Of a DNA stretch of 64,000 bases, positions 16,545 to 25,574 are shown in pieces. Every line of letters begins with the position of its first letter. The stretch's first letter is position 1. Below the pieces are notes generated by a model, which ran no database searches, was not told the DNA's origin, and saw nothing but the letters and a program-made list of their open reading frames with translations. The stretch is from Beijerinckiaceae bacterium. GTDB taxonomy: Bacteria > Pseudomonadota > Alphaproteobacteria > Rhizobiales > Beijerinckiaceae. Both the position numbers and the translations under genes were made by a program. The stretch lies in the NCBI GenBank assembly GCA_947452005.1, contig CANGBC010000006.1, positions 1 through 64,000 of the forward strand, written 5' to 3'.

Positions 16545-17999
16545 ATGACCCCCAAGCCCGCCCGCCCTGCCCTGACCAGCCGTTTGGCGGCCCTATCGGC
16601 TGTGCTGTGCTTGGGCGCCTGCACGCCCGATTTCGCCCCGCTCGAAGGCGACGTGCCCGACCTGCCGCCCGCTTTTGCTGCGGCCCGGGATGTCGAGGCC
16701 ACCGGGATCGCTGGCTGGCCGCAGAGTTTTGGCTCCATTGAGCTGACCCGCCTGGCGCAGAGCGCGGCCGACAACAATCTCGACATAGCGATTGCCGCGG
16801 CCCGCATCCGGCAGGCGGAGGGGCTGGCGCAGGTGGCGGGCGCTGATCTGTTGCCGGAAATCAACGGCACACAGGGCGCATCGCGCAGCCTCTCGCCCGG
16901 CACCTTGCGCGCCGCCACCGCGCCGTTCACGCGCACGGCGACCAATAATTTCAGCCTCGGCCTTTCGGCCTCCTACATGTTCGATCTCTTCGGCCGCAAC
17001 CGTTTGATCAGCGAATCCGCGCAGGCCGATCTGATTGCCGCGCGCTTTGATCGCGAGACTGTTGCGCTGGCGAGCACGGCCAGTCTGACCAATCTCTATC
17101 TGCAATTGCTGACGGCCCAAGACCGCCGCCGCTTTGCGCTCGACAATACGCGCAACGCCGAACAGGTGCTGCAAGCCATTCAGGCACGCGCCTCTGTGGG
17201 CACAGCCAATGATCTCGATGTGGCGCAGCAAGAAGGCGTGGTGGCAGCGCAGCGCGCATCCATTCCCGCCCTTGATCAGGCCATTGCGCAAAACCGCAAT
17301 CTGATCGGCGTGCTGACAGGCTCTGTGCCTGAGAGCCTCAGCCTGCAAGGCGGCAGCTTGCGCAGCCTGCGTGTGCCTGTGGTGAAACCGGGCCTGCCTG
17401 CCGACCTCCTTTTGCGCCGCCCTGATATTGCCGCCACCGAAGCCCGCCTTGTCGCCGAGCGCGCCAATCGCGAAGCGGCACGGCGTGCTTTTCTGCCCTC
17501 GATCACGCTCACTGCCTCGGGCGCTTATCAAAGCGGCGCTTTGAAAAACCTGCTGCGGCCCGATGCTCTGGCGGGCGCCTTGGCGCAAGGCCTGACGCAA
17601 CCCATATTTGATGGCGGAGCTCTGTCAGGAAAATTGCGTCAGGCCGAGGGGCGCGAAGCGGAGCTTTTGCAGACCTATCGCAAAGCCATTCTGACCGGAC
17701 TATCAGATGTCGAAAATGCGCTCATCGGCATTGAACAGACGACAAGACATGAAAATCTGCAGGCCAAAGTGGTGGAGACAGCGCGACGCGCGCAAAGCAT
17801 CACAGCAGAGCGCCTGCGCGAAGGAACAATTGACGTGGTGACGCTTCTCAATACGCAGCTCACGCTGTTTCAGGCGCAAGACCAGCTGACGCAAATCCGC
17901 CTGCAGAAGTTTCAGGCCTATGTGAGCCTGTTTCAGGCTTTGGGCGGCGGCTGGACACGCATCGCGCCGCAGATGGCATCAGGAGCAGCAGGCGAATGA
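16545..17999 (+). CDS. NodT-family outer-membrane efflux lipoprotein
   Basis: This is the outer-membrane channel of a tripartite RND pump. The 484-residue protein has a lipoprotein signal with lipobox LGAC (Cys about residue 26). Two outer-membrane-efflux repeats of coiled helices and beta strands follow; the segment SLGLSASYMFDLFGRNR (about 140) and LLRRPDIAATEARL (about 290) are typical of NodT/OprM proteins. It opens the operon and overlaps the adaptor gene by four bases. The order outer-membrane protein first is common in alphaproteobacteria. No transcriptional regulator lies beside it. The exported substrate is unknown. Confidence 0.92.
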   Translation: MTPKPARPALTSRLAALSAVLCLGACTPDFAPLEGDVPDLPPAFAAARDVEATGIAGWPQSFGSIELTRLAQSAADNNLDIAIAAARIRQAEGLAQVAGADLLPEINGTQGASRSLSPGTLRAATAPFTRTATNNFSLGLSASYMFDLFGRNRLISESAQADLIAARFDRETVALASTASLTNLYLQLLTAQDRRRFALDNTRNAEQVLQAIQARASVGTANDLDVAQQEGVVAAQRASIPALDQAIAQNRNLIGVLTGSVPESLSLQGGSLRSLRVPVVKPGLPADLLLRRPDIAATEARLVAERANREAARRAFLPSITLTASGAYQSGALKNLLRPDALAGALAQGLTQPIFDGGALSGKLRQAEGREAELLQTYRKAILTGLSDVENALIGIEQTTRHENLQAKVVETARRAQSITAERLREGTIDVVTLLNTQLTLFQAQDQLTQIRLQKFQAYVSLFQALGGGWTRIAPQMASGAAGE

Positions 18000-19252
18000 C
18001 GCGCGATCGGCTCATCAAAATCTGGCAGCTGCACGGGCGCAAGATCGCCGCTGTTCTTGTCGCAGCGCTCTTCTTGGGCGTGCTGGGATATGAATTCGGC
18101 TTCTTTGGTCGTGACGCGGGTGCCTCACGCGGCTTTGGTGGCCGGCGTCCGGCGCAAAAGATCGAGGAGGTCCCGGTGCTCACCGCCCGCGCCACACGCG
18201 CCGACGTGCCCGTCACGCTCGATGCTGTGGGCACAGTGCAGGCGCTCAACACAGTTGTGGTGCGCGCACAGGTCGAGGGTCGCCTGATCGAAATTCTCTT
18301 CAAGGATGGGCAGGATGTGAAGAAAGGCGATGTGCTGGCGCGCATCGACCCGCGCACGCTGCAAGCGCAATATGATCAGACAGTCGCCAAGAAGGCGCAG
18401 GACGCTGCCCAACTCGCCAATGCGCGGCTGGACCTTGAACGCTATGAGCGCCTCGCCCAATCCAATTTTGGCTCACGCCAGCAGGCCGATACGCAACGCG
18501 CGACCGTCGCCCAGCTCGAAGCACAACAGCAGGTCGATCAAGCCTTGGTCGATAATGCAAAAGTCATGCTCGATTATGCGACCATCACCGCGCCGATTGA
18601 TGGGCGCACGGGCCTGCGCAATGTCGACGCCGGCAATGTCGTGCGCGCAAGCGACCCCAGCGGGCTGGTGACCATCACGCAAGTGCACCCGATCGGCGTG
18701 ATCTTTTCTCTGCCACAACAGAATCTGCGCGCCATCAACCGCGCCAAGGCGCGCGGGCCATTGAGCGCGCAGGCGCTAGAGCCTGACAATGCCACCGTGG
18801 TTGAGACTGGCGAAGTCGAGGTCATCGACAATCTGGTGGATCAAGCCACAGGCACGGTGCGCGTGCGTGCGCTCTTCCCCAATGAAGCGCAGGCTTTGTG
18901 GCCGGGCCAGTTCGTCAACATTCGCCTCAACGTCGATGTGGATCGCAACGCGCTGATTGTGCCAACGGGCGCCGTGCAGCGCGGACCCAACGGCGCCTTT
19001 GTTTTCGTGGTGACAGATGAACAAAAAGTCGCCCTGAAAAATGTTCAAGTGGCGCGACAGAATGAACGCATTGCCATCATTGGCTCTGGCCTTGACGAAA
19101 ATATGCGCGTGGTGACCTCCGGCTTCATGTTGCTCAACGATGGTTCCAGCGTGAAGCCCATGGATGCTGATGCGCAGCCGGAGCCCGCCACACCGCCCGC
19201 GCAAAATCGCGAGCGCCGCCGCACGGGAGGCGGCGGAGCGCCAGCGCGATGA
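17996..19252 (+). CDS. RND efflux periplasmic adaptor, MdtA-like
   Basis: This 418-residue membrane-fusion protein joins the inner-membrane RND pumps to the outer-membrane channel. An N-terminal anchor (about residues 14-35) is followed by a barrel-sandwich/lipoyl part (VRAQVEGRLIEILFKDGQDVKKGDVLARID, split here; residues about 85-120), an alpha-hairpin of coiled coil to about 190, and ITAPIDGRTGLRNVDAGN returning to the lipoyl domain. Beta-barrel and membrane-proximal domains run to about 390, and the tail is Pro/Arg-rich. It overlaps both neighbours by four bases. Its combination with two pumps points to an MdtABC-type system. Confidence 0.92.
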   Translation: MTRDRLIKIWQLHGRKIAAVLVAALFLGVLGYEFGFFGRDAGASRGFGGRRPAQKIEEVPVLTARATRADVPVTLDAVGTVQALNTVVVRAQVEGRLIEILFKDGQDVKKGDVLARIDPRTLQAQYDQTVAKKAQDAAQLANARLDLERYERLAQSNFGSRQQADTQRATVAQLEAQQQVDQALVDNAKVMLDYATITAPIDGRTGLRNVDAGNVVRASDPSGLVTITQVHPIGVIFSLPQQNLRAINRAKARGPLSAQALEPDNATVVETGEVEVIDNLVDQATGTVRVRALFPNEAQALWPGQFVNIRLNVDVDRNALIVPTGAVQRGPNGAFVFVVTDEQKVALKNVQVARQNERIAIIGSGLDENMRVVTSGFMLLNDGSSVKPMDADAQPEPATPPAQNRERRRTGGGGAPAR

Positions 19253-22200
19253 ATATCAGCGCGCCCTTCATTCTGCGCCCGGTTGCCACGTCCCTTCTGG
19301 CAGTGGCGGCCTTGCTCTGCGGAATTTTGGGCTATTGGCGTCTGCCTGTTTCGGCCATGCCGCAGGTGGATTTCCCCACCATCCAGATCACCACGCGCCT
19401 GCCCGGCGCCAACCCCGACACGATTGGTGCGATCATCACCGCACCCTTGGAGCGCCAGTTCGGACAAATTCCCGCACTTGCCTCCATGTCGTCGCAATCA
19501 TCCTTCGGCCTGTCGCAGATCACGCTGCAATTTGATTTGGGACGCGACATTGATGCAGCGACACAAGATGTGCAATCAGCGATCAATGCCGCAGGCTCAG
19601 CGCTGCCGCGCAATCTGCCCTATCCGCCAACCTATGCAAAAGTGAACCCGGCGGATCCGCCCATCGTCACACTGGCCGTCTCATCCGACACGCTGCCTTT
19701 GCGCACCCTGTCGGATTATGCCGACACGCTGATGGTGCCGCGTCTGGCTGAAATCTCGGGCGTCGGGCAAGTGACGTTGCAAGGCGGCATCAAGCCTGCT
19801 GTGCGCATTCAGGCCGATCTCGCCCGCCTGGCCTCAGCCAAGATCGGCCTGGAAGAATTGCGCGCTGCCATTGCGGCCGCCAATGTTGCGGGCGCCAAAG
19901 GCGCGCTGGATGGACCGACGCAATCCTACACCATTGCCTCCAACGACCAGATTGCAGCCGCTGACGCTTATCGCAATCTCATCATTGCCTGGCGCAACAA
20001 TGCGCCTGTTCTGCTGCGCGATGTGGCCGAAGTGGTGGAGGGGCTGGAGAACGCCCGGGTTGCCGGATGGTATCAGGGGCACAATGCCGTTATTCTCGAC
20101 GTGCAGAAACAGCCGGGCGCCAATGTTGTGGCAACACTCGACAAGCTGCGCGCCGAATTGCCGCGCATCCAGCGCCTGATGCCGGCTGGTGCGCGGATCG
20201 ACATTGTGAATGACCGCACCCAATCCATCCGCGCCAGTTTGGGCGAAGTGCAGATGACGCTTGTGCTGGCGGTCTTTCTAGTCGTGTTGGTTGTCCTGCT
20301 CTTCTTGCGCGATCTGCGCGCGATGATTGTTGCGGGCATTACACTGCCACTCTCGATCATTGCGACTTTCGCGACCATGTGGGCGGCGGGCTTTTCAATC
20401 GACAATCTGTCGCTCATGGCGCTCACCATCGGCACTGGCTTTGTGGTCGATGATGCAATTGTCATGATCGAAAACATCAAGCGGCGGCTGGAACAAGGCG
20501 AAGAGGCTCTGCAGGCGGCGCTCTCAGGCGCCCGCGAGATCGGCTTTACCATTGTCTCGCTGACCTTCTCGCTGATTGCCGTGTTCATCCCGCTTTTGTT
20601 CATGACGGGGCTTGTCGGGCGCATGTTCCGCGAATTTGCGCTGACACTAACCTTGGTCGTAATTGTCTCGGCAGTCGTGTCGCTCACCGTCACGCCGATG
20701 GTCTGCGCCAAGCTGCTCAAAGCCGCGCCCTCCAAACGCTTTGCTGCGCTGCTGACGATCAGCGAAAGACCTTTCGCTGCCATGCTCGCCACCTACGAGC
20801 GCACACTCGGCCTTGCCTTGGCACGCCGCACACTTGTGCTGGGCATCACAGCGGGCACGCTTGTGCTCACGGGCCTGCTCTATCTCGTCATGCCGAAAGG
20901 TTTTCTGCCCGCGCAAGATACAGGCGTGATGATTGCCATGCTGGATGCAGCACCCGATGCCTCGTTCCGCGAGGTCAGTCGTTTGCAGGCTCAGGCGACA
21001 GAGGCTTTTCTGAAAGACCCGGACGTGCGCGCGGTGACATCGGTCGCTGGCATTGGTCCGCTCAATCCAACCAGCAATAGCGCGCGCCTCACCATTGTCT
21101 TGAGAGATCGCGAGACGCGCAGCGCAACTGCGGCAGAGATGGCCACACGTCTGACCAAACAGGCGGGCGCTGTTCCAGGCGTGACGCTTTATGTCGAGCC
21201 GGTGCAGGACATTCAGATTTCGACACGCTCCAGCCGCTCGCAATATCAATATACAATGTCGGCTGGTGACAGCGCCTCGCTGGCGCTCTGGTCAGACCGC
21301 CTGGCCCAGCGCCTGCGCGAAAGCCCGCATCTGCGCCATGTCGCGCGCGAGACGCATGAAGGCGCGCCGCGCATCCAGATTGACGTGGACCGCGAGAAGG
21401 CCGGGCGCTTCGGCATTGGCATGCAGCAGATTGACGACACGCTCTACAGCGCCTTCGGCCAGCGCCAGATTTCGACCATCTATGCGCAATCCAACCAGTA
21501 TCGCGTGATACTGGAAGCAGCCAGCGTGTATCAGAATGATGCCTCGGCTTTGTCGAAGCTTTTCGTCGCGGGCACAGGCGGCGCGCAAGTGCAGCTGGAG
21601 ACGATTGCCAACATCCGCCTGACAACCGGCCCGCTCTCCGTCGCGCGCCTCGACCAGTTTCCGGCCACGCCCATCAGCTTCGATCTCGCACAAGGCGCGT
21701 CATTGGGTAAAGCTGTTGCAGATATTCGCGCAGCTGAGCGTGAGATTGGACTGCCGCCCACGATCATCGGGACATTCTCGGCAGATGCTGCAGAATTCTC
21801 GCGCTCGCTGGCAAGCCAGCCGTGGCTCATTCTGGCTGCCATCATCACCATCTACATTGTGCTCGGTGTTCTCTATGAGAGCTTCGCGCATCCCTTCACC
21901 ATTCTCACCACGCTGCCCTCAGCAGGTGTGGGCGCCTTGCTCGCGCTTTGGATCGGCGGGCATGACCTCTCTGTCGTGGCACTGATCGGCATTATTCTGC
22001 TGATGGGTATTGTGAAGAAAAACGCCATCATGATGATCGACTTTGCGCTGGTGGCCGAGCGCGAACAAGGACTCTCGCCCGAAGAGGCGATCATCCGCGC
22101 CTGCCTCTTGCGCTTCCGCCCGATCATGATGACAACGCTTGCCGCCCTGTTTGGCGCTTTGCCGCTTGCGCTCGCTTCGGGCATGGGCAGCGAATTGCGC

Positions 22201-22347
22201 GTGCCGCTCGGCATCACCATTGTCGGCGGCCTGCTACTCAGCCAATTGCTGACGCTCTACACAACGCCTGTCATCTATCTCGCCATTGATCGCTTCCGCC
22301 AGCGCGAGAAAAGTTTTAGCCCAAATTGGCGGGAGCCTGTGCCGTGA
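19249..22347 (+). CDS. RND efflux pump subunit, MdtB/MdtC-like (first)
   Basis: This 1032-residue inner-membrane proton/drug antiporter has 12 membrane segments and two large periplasmic loops (about 40-335 and 560-870). The proton-relay aspartates are in GFVVDDAIVMIEN (about 405) and the lysine in GIVKKNAIMMIDF (about 925). The start INISAPFILRPVATSLL is typical of the hydrophobe/amphiphile RND family. It is followed by a second, different RND gene with a four-base overlap. In MdtABC of enterobacteria, two such subunits form a mixed trimer, and the same is likely here. Confidence 0.93.
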   Translation: MNISAPFILRPVATSLLAVAALLCGILGYWRLPVSAMPQVDFPTIQITTRLPGANPDTIGAIITAPLERQFGQIPALASMSSQSSFGLSQITLQFDLGRDIDAATQDVQSAINAAGSALPRNLPYPPTYAKVNPADPPIVTLAVSSDTLPLRTLSDYADTLMVPRLAEISGVGQVTLQGGIKPAVRIQADLARLASAKIGLEELRAAIAAANVAGAKGALDGPTQSYTIASNDQIAAADAYRNLIIAWRNNAPVLLRDVAEVVEGLENARVAGWYQGHNAVILDVQKQPGANVVATLDKLRAELPRIQRLMPAGARIDIVNDRTQSIRASLGEVQMTLVLAVFLVVLVVLLFLRDLRAMIVAGITLPLSIIATFATMWAAGFSIDNLSLMALTIGTGFVVDDAIVMIENIKRRLEQGEEALQAALSGAREIGFTIVSLTFSLIAVFIPLLFMTGLVGRMFREFALTLTLVVIVSAVVSLTVTPMVCAKLLKAAPSKRFAALLTISERPFAAMLATYERTLGLALARRTLVLGITAGTLVLTGLLYLVMPKGFLPAQDTGVMIAMLDAAPDASFREVSRLQAQATEAFLKDPDVRAVTSVAGIGPLNPTSNSARLTIVLRDRETRSATAAEMATRLTKQAGAVPGVTLYVEPVQDIQISTRSSRSQYQYTMSAGDSASLALWSDRLAQRLRESPHLRHVARETHEGAPRIQIDVDREKAGRFGIGMQQIDDTLYSAFGQRQISTIYAQSNQYRVILEAASVYQNDASALSKLFVAGTGGAQVQLETIANIRLTTGPLSVARLDQFPATPISFDLAQGASLGKAVADIRAAEREIGLPPTIIGTFSADAAEFSRSLASQPWLILAAIITIYIVLGVLYESFAHPFTILTTLPSAGVGALLALWIGGHDLSVVALIGIILLMGIVKKNAIMMIDFALVAEREQGLSPEEAIIRACLLRFRPIMMTTLAALFGALPLALASGMGSELRVPLGITIVGGLLLSQLLTLYTTPVIYLAIDRFRQREKSFSPNWREPVP

Positions 22348-25300
22348 GCGCGCTGTCGCAGCGCTTTATCTTCAGGCCGATTGGCACAACGCTGCTCTGC
22401 CTTGGCCTCTTGTTGGGCGGCGCTGTGGCATGGTTTGCCCTGCCTGTCGCCAGCATGCCCAATGTGGAATTCCCGACCATCCGCGTGATGGCCTCTCGCC
22501 CCGGCGCTGATCCCTCCACCATGGCCGCCACAGTCGCCGCACCGCTCGAGCGCGCGCTCAGCAATGTTGCGGGCATTGTCGAGATGACATCATCCTCTAC
22601 GCTCGGCACAAGCGCAGTCACGATCCAGTTCGATCTCACCCGCCGCATTGATATGGCCGCACGCGATGTGCAAGCCGCTATCAATGCCGCCGTGCCTGAT
22701 CTGCCCGGCGACATGCCCAATCTGCCCATCATCCGCAAAGCCAATCCCAATGGCATGCCGGTGCTCATTCTGGCGCTGACGTCTGACACTCTTGCACCTG
22801 ATGCGCTGTATGACCTCGCTGATACAATTGTCGCGCAGCGCATGGCGCAGGTGGATGGCGTGGCTGAAGTGCAGGTGAATGGCTCGGAACAGCCCGCCAT
22901 TCGCGTGCGGCTTGATCCCGCGCGGATTGCCGCAATGAATCTTTCGCTCGAAGACATACGCACAGCCCTAGCCGCGGCTAATACGCTCTCGCCCACGGGC
23001 GGCTTTGATGGCGATGCGCGCACGCTCTCGCTGACCACCAACGGCCAGTTGAATGCGCCAGAGGACTACGCCAACATTGTTCTGCGCACACGCGGCGGCG
23101 CTGTGGTTCGCCTCGGCGATGTGGCCGAGATCATTCGCGGCACGCGCAACACACGGTCTGCTGGCTGGTTCGATGGCAAGCCTGCCGTGCTCATTCAGAT
23201 CACCAAACAACCTGATGCCAATGTCATTGAGACAGTTGACGGGGTCAAAGCCATTCTGCCCGCCTTGCGCCAATGGATTCCGCCCGGCGTTTCTTTCAAC
23301 ATCATGTCGGATCGCACGGTGACCATCCGCGCGACTGTGGCTGATCTGCAAAAGACTCTGCTCGTCTCCATTGCGCTGGTCATGGCGACCGTGTTTCTGT
23401 TTTTGCGCGAGCGCACGGCGACCCTGGCTGCCGGGATCACCATTCCGCTGTCGCTGGCTGGCACATTCACGCTGATGTGGGCCTGTGGCTTCACCATCGA
23501 CACTTTGTCACTGATGGCGATCATTATTGCAGTCGGTTTTGTTGTTGATGATGCCATTGTCATGATCGAAAACATCCACCGCAATCGCGAGGCAGGCATG
23601 GCGCCGCTTCAGGCGGCACTCACCGGTGCGCGGCAGATCGGCTTCACCATTATCGCGATCAGCCTGTCACTGGTGGCAGCCTTCGTGCCGCTGCTCTTCA
23701 TGACGGGTGTTATTGGCCGTTTGTTTCGCGAATTTTCGCTCACCATGGTGTTTGCCATCGGCGTCTCGACGCTCGTCTCGCTGGTCGTCACACCCACGAT
23801 CTGCGCGCATTTGCGTGAAAAGCCACCTACCACGCCCTCGCGCTTTGAACATGGCCTCGCTTGGCTGAAATCGCTCTATGCCAAAAGCCTCACCCCCGCG
23901 CTGGCGCGCCCGACCCTGTCGATCATCGCCGTGCTGGTCACGACAGCACTCACCGTCCATCTCTTCCGCACGCTGCCCAAAGCCGCCATTCCCCAAGATG
24001 ACATCGGGCTTGTCTTTGCCTGGACGGAAGCCGCCAGCGACGTCTCGTTTCCTCGCATGCGCGACTTGCAGCTTCAGGCTACAGCCCTTGTTGCTGGTGA
24101 CAAGAGTGTGGCCTCGACAGCCTCCTTTGTCGGCTCTGGCTTCACCACCAATACAGGCCGCATGTTCATCAGCCTGAAACCGCCGGGTGAACGCAAGGAG
24201 ACAACGCAGCAAGTGATTGATCGCCTGCGCGTGCCGCTCACCGCCATCCCAGGGGTACGCACTTATCTCTGGCAGATGAGTGATGTGCGTGTGGGTGGGC
24301 GCCCATCCCGCTCCAATCTGCAATTTACATTATGGGGCGCAAGCTCTGAAGAGATTGATGAATGGACGCAAAAGGCGCTCGCGCGATTGCGCACGCTGCC
24401 GGACATTGTCGATGTCTCGTCTGATCGCGACAAAGGTGGGCTGCAAGCGCGCGTTGCCATTGATCGCAATGCGGCGACGCGGCTTGGCGTGTCGATGACA
24501 GATATCAACAATGCCCTGTCCAACAGCTACAGCCAGCGGCAGGTGTCGACCATTTATGGCGAGCGCAATCAATATAAGGTGGTGCTGGAAGTGGCCGCTG
24601 ACCGCCAGAATGATCCGGGCGATCTGGCAGGCCTGCATGTGGCTGCCAAAGGCGGACAGCAAATTCCACTCGCCACGCTTGCTACGATCGAGCGACGTAT
24701 GGCGCCTGTCGCGGTCAATCACACAGGCCTCTTTGCCTCCGCCACAATCAGTTACACCAACGCACCGGGCGTGCCGGTTGAGACCGCCAATCGCGCCGTG
24801 CAAGACGCCGTGCTCTCGCTGTATCCGCCTGATTCCATCCGCGCCGATTTTTCGGGCGATGCCAAATTTGCTGAAGAGAGCAGCGCGAGCCAAGGCTGGT
24901 TGCTTTTGGGCGCACTCATCTGCGTCTATCTGATCCTCGGCATTCTCTATGAGAACCTGCGCCATCCGCTCACCATCATTTCCACTCTGCCATCTGCGGG
25001 GCTCGGCGCTCTGCTCGCACTCTGGATCACTGGCACGGAGCTTTCTCTCATAGCCTTCATCGGCATGATCTTGTTGATCGGCATTGTGAAGAAGAATGGC
25101 ATCATGCTGGTCGATTTTGCGCTCACCGCGCAACGCGAGCGGGGGCTTGATGCTGCCACCGCCATGGGTGAAGCCTGTCTTGCCCGCTTCCGCCCCATTC
25201 TCATGACAACGCTTGCGGCCATGTGTGGCGCGCTGCCTTTGCTCTTTGCTGATGGGCCGGGGGCCGAAATGCGCCGCCCGCTGGGCATTACCATTGTTGC

Positions 25301-25391
25301 GGGGCTGGCTCTGTCGCAGCTCATCACCATTTACACGACGCCCGTCATTTACGTCGCGCTCGACCGTTTGCGGCGCAGCAAACGCACATGA
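22344..25391 (+). CDS. RND efflux pump subunit, MdtB/MdtC-like (second)
   Basis: I chose GTG 22344, which overlaps the preceding stop as GTGA and gives SALSQRFIFRPIGTTLL at the N-terminus, as in relatives; an upstream TTG at 22326 would add six odd residues. The product is 1015 residues with 12 membrane segments. The proton-relay DD pair is present in GFVVDDAIVMIENIHR, and GIVKKNGIMLVDF holds the lysine, so neither pump subunit has lost its relay. It diverges widely from the first pump subunit in the periplasmic loops. The last bases overlap a 42-codon membrane ORF. Confidence 0.92.
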   Translation: MSALSQRFIFRPIGTTLLCLGLLLGGAVAWFALPVASMPNVEFPTIRVMASRPGADPSTMAATVAAPLERALSNVAGIVEMTSSSTLGTSAVTIQFDLTRRIDMAARDVQAAINAAVPDLPGDMPNLPIIRKANPNGMPVLILALTSDTLAPDALYDLADTIVAQRMAQVDGVAEVQVNGSEQPAIRVRLDPARIAAMNLSLEDIRTALAAANTLSPTGGFDGDARTLSLTTNGQLNAPEDYANIVLRTRGGAVVRLGDVAEIIRGTRNTRSAGWFDGKPAVLIQITKQPDANVIETVDGVKAILPALRQWIPPGVSFNIMSDRTVTIRATVADLQKTLLVSIALVMATVFLFLRERTATLAAGITIPLSLAGTFTLMWACGFTIDTLSLMAIIIAVGFVVDDAIVMIENIHRNREAGMAPLQAALTGARQIGFTIIAISLSLVAAFVPLLFMTGVIGRLFREFSLTMVFAIGVSTLVSLVVTPTICAHLREKPPTTPSRFEHGLAWLKSLYAKSLTPALARPTLSIIAVLVTTALTVHLFRTLPKAAIPQDDIGLVFAWTEAASDVSFPRMRDLQLQATALVAGDKSVASTASFVGSGFTTNTGRMFISLKPPGERKETTQQVIDRLRVPLTAIPGVRTYLWQMSDVRVGGRPSRSNLQFTLWGASSEEIDEWTQKALARLRTLPDIVDVSSDRDKGGLQARVAIDRNAATRLGVSMTDINNALSNSYSQRQVSTIYGERNQYKVVLEVAADRQNDPGDLAGLHVAAKGGQQIPLATLATIERRMAPVAVNHTGLFASATISYTNAPGVPVETANRAVQDAVLSLYPPDSIRADFSGDAKFAEESSASQGWLLLGALICVYLILGILYENLRHPLTIISTLPSAGLGALLALWITGTELSLIAFIGMILLIGIVKKNGIMLVDFALTAQRERGLDAATAMGEACLARFRPILMTTLAAMCGALPLLFADGPGAEMRRPLGITIVAGLALSQLITIYTTPVIYVALDRLRRSKRT

Positions 25392-25516
25392 TGACGGTCT
25401 TGGCTATTCTGACACCTGTAGGTGCTTTCATCGCCTTCCTGACTGATGCGATCTTTCTGGGTGTCTTGCTCAGCATCGTCGCGCTGATGCTCTGGCGCGC
25501 CATGCTCAACCGCTGA
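25388..25516 (+). CDS. Small 42-aa membrane protein coupled to the RND operon
   Basis: This short frame starts at ATG 25388, overlapping the stop of the second pump gene (ATGATGA), and ends at TGA 25514-25516, eight bases before a strong terminator. It would encode MMTVLAILTPVGAFIAF, then LTDAIFLGVLLSIVALMLW, then a basic end RAMLNR: one or two hydrophobic segments with positive residues at the C-terminus. Position and coupling support real translation. Small membrane partners such as AcrZ bind RND pumps in enterobacteria; I see no sequence likeness, so any similar role is inference. Confidence 0.6.
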   Translation: MMTVLAILTPVGAFIAFLTDAIFLGVLLSIVALMLWRAMLNR

Positions 25517-25523
25517 TACAAAA

Positions 25524-25548
25524 AACCCGCCGGGATGACCGGCGGGTT
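25524..25548. terminator. Bidirectional intrinsic terminator
   Basis: The arms AACCCGCCGG (25524-25533) and CCGGCGGGTT (25539-25548) pair perfectly around five bases. An A run lies before and a T-rich stretch after, so it can end both the efflux operon and the convergent permease gene. Confidence 0.88.
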
Positions 25549-25574
25549 TCTGTTGGGTTGAGAGCAGATCCTGC

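Noticed and set aside
16593-17600. A 335-codon minus-strand frame within the NodT gene
   Set aside because: The protein is Arg/Gln/Gly-rich shadow sequence; the plus-strand lipoprotein is certain.
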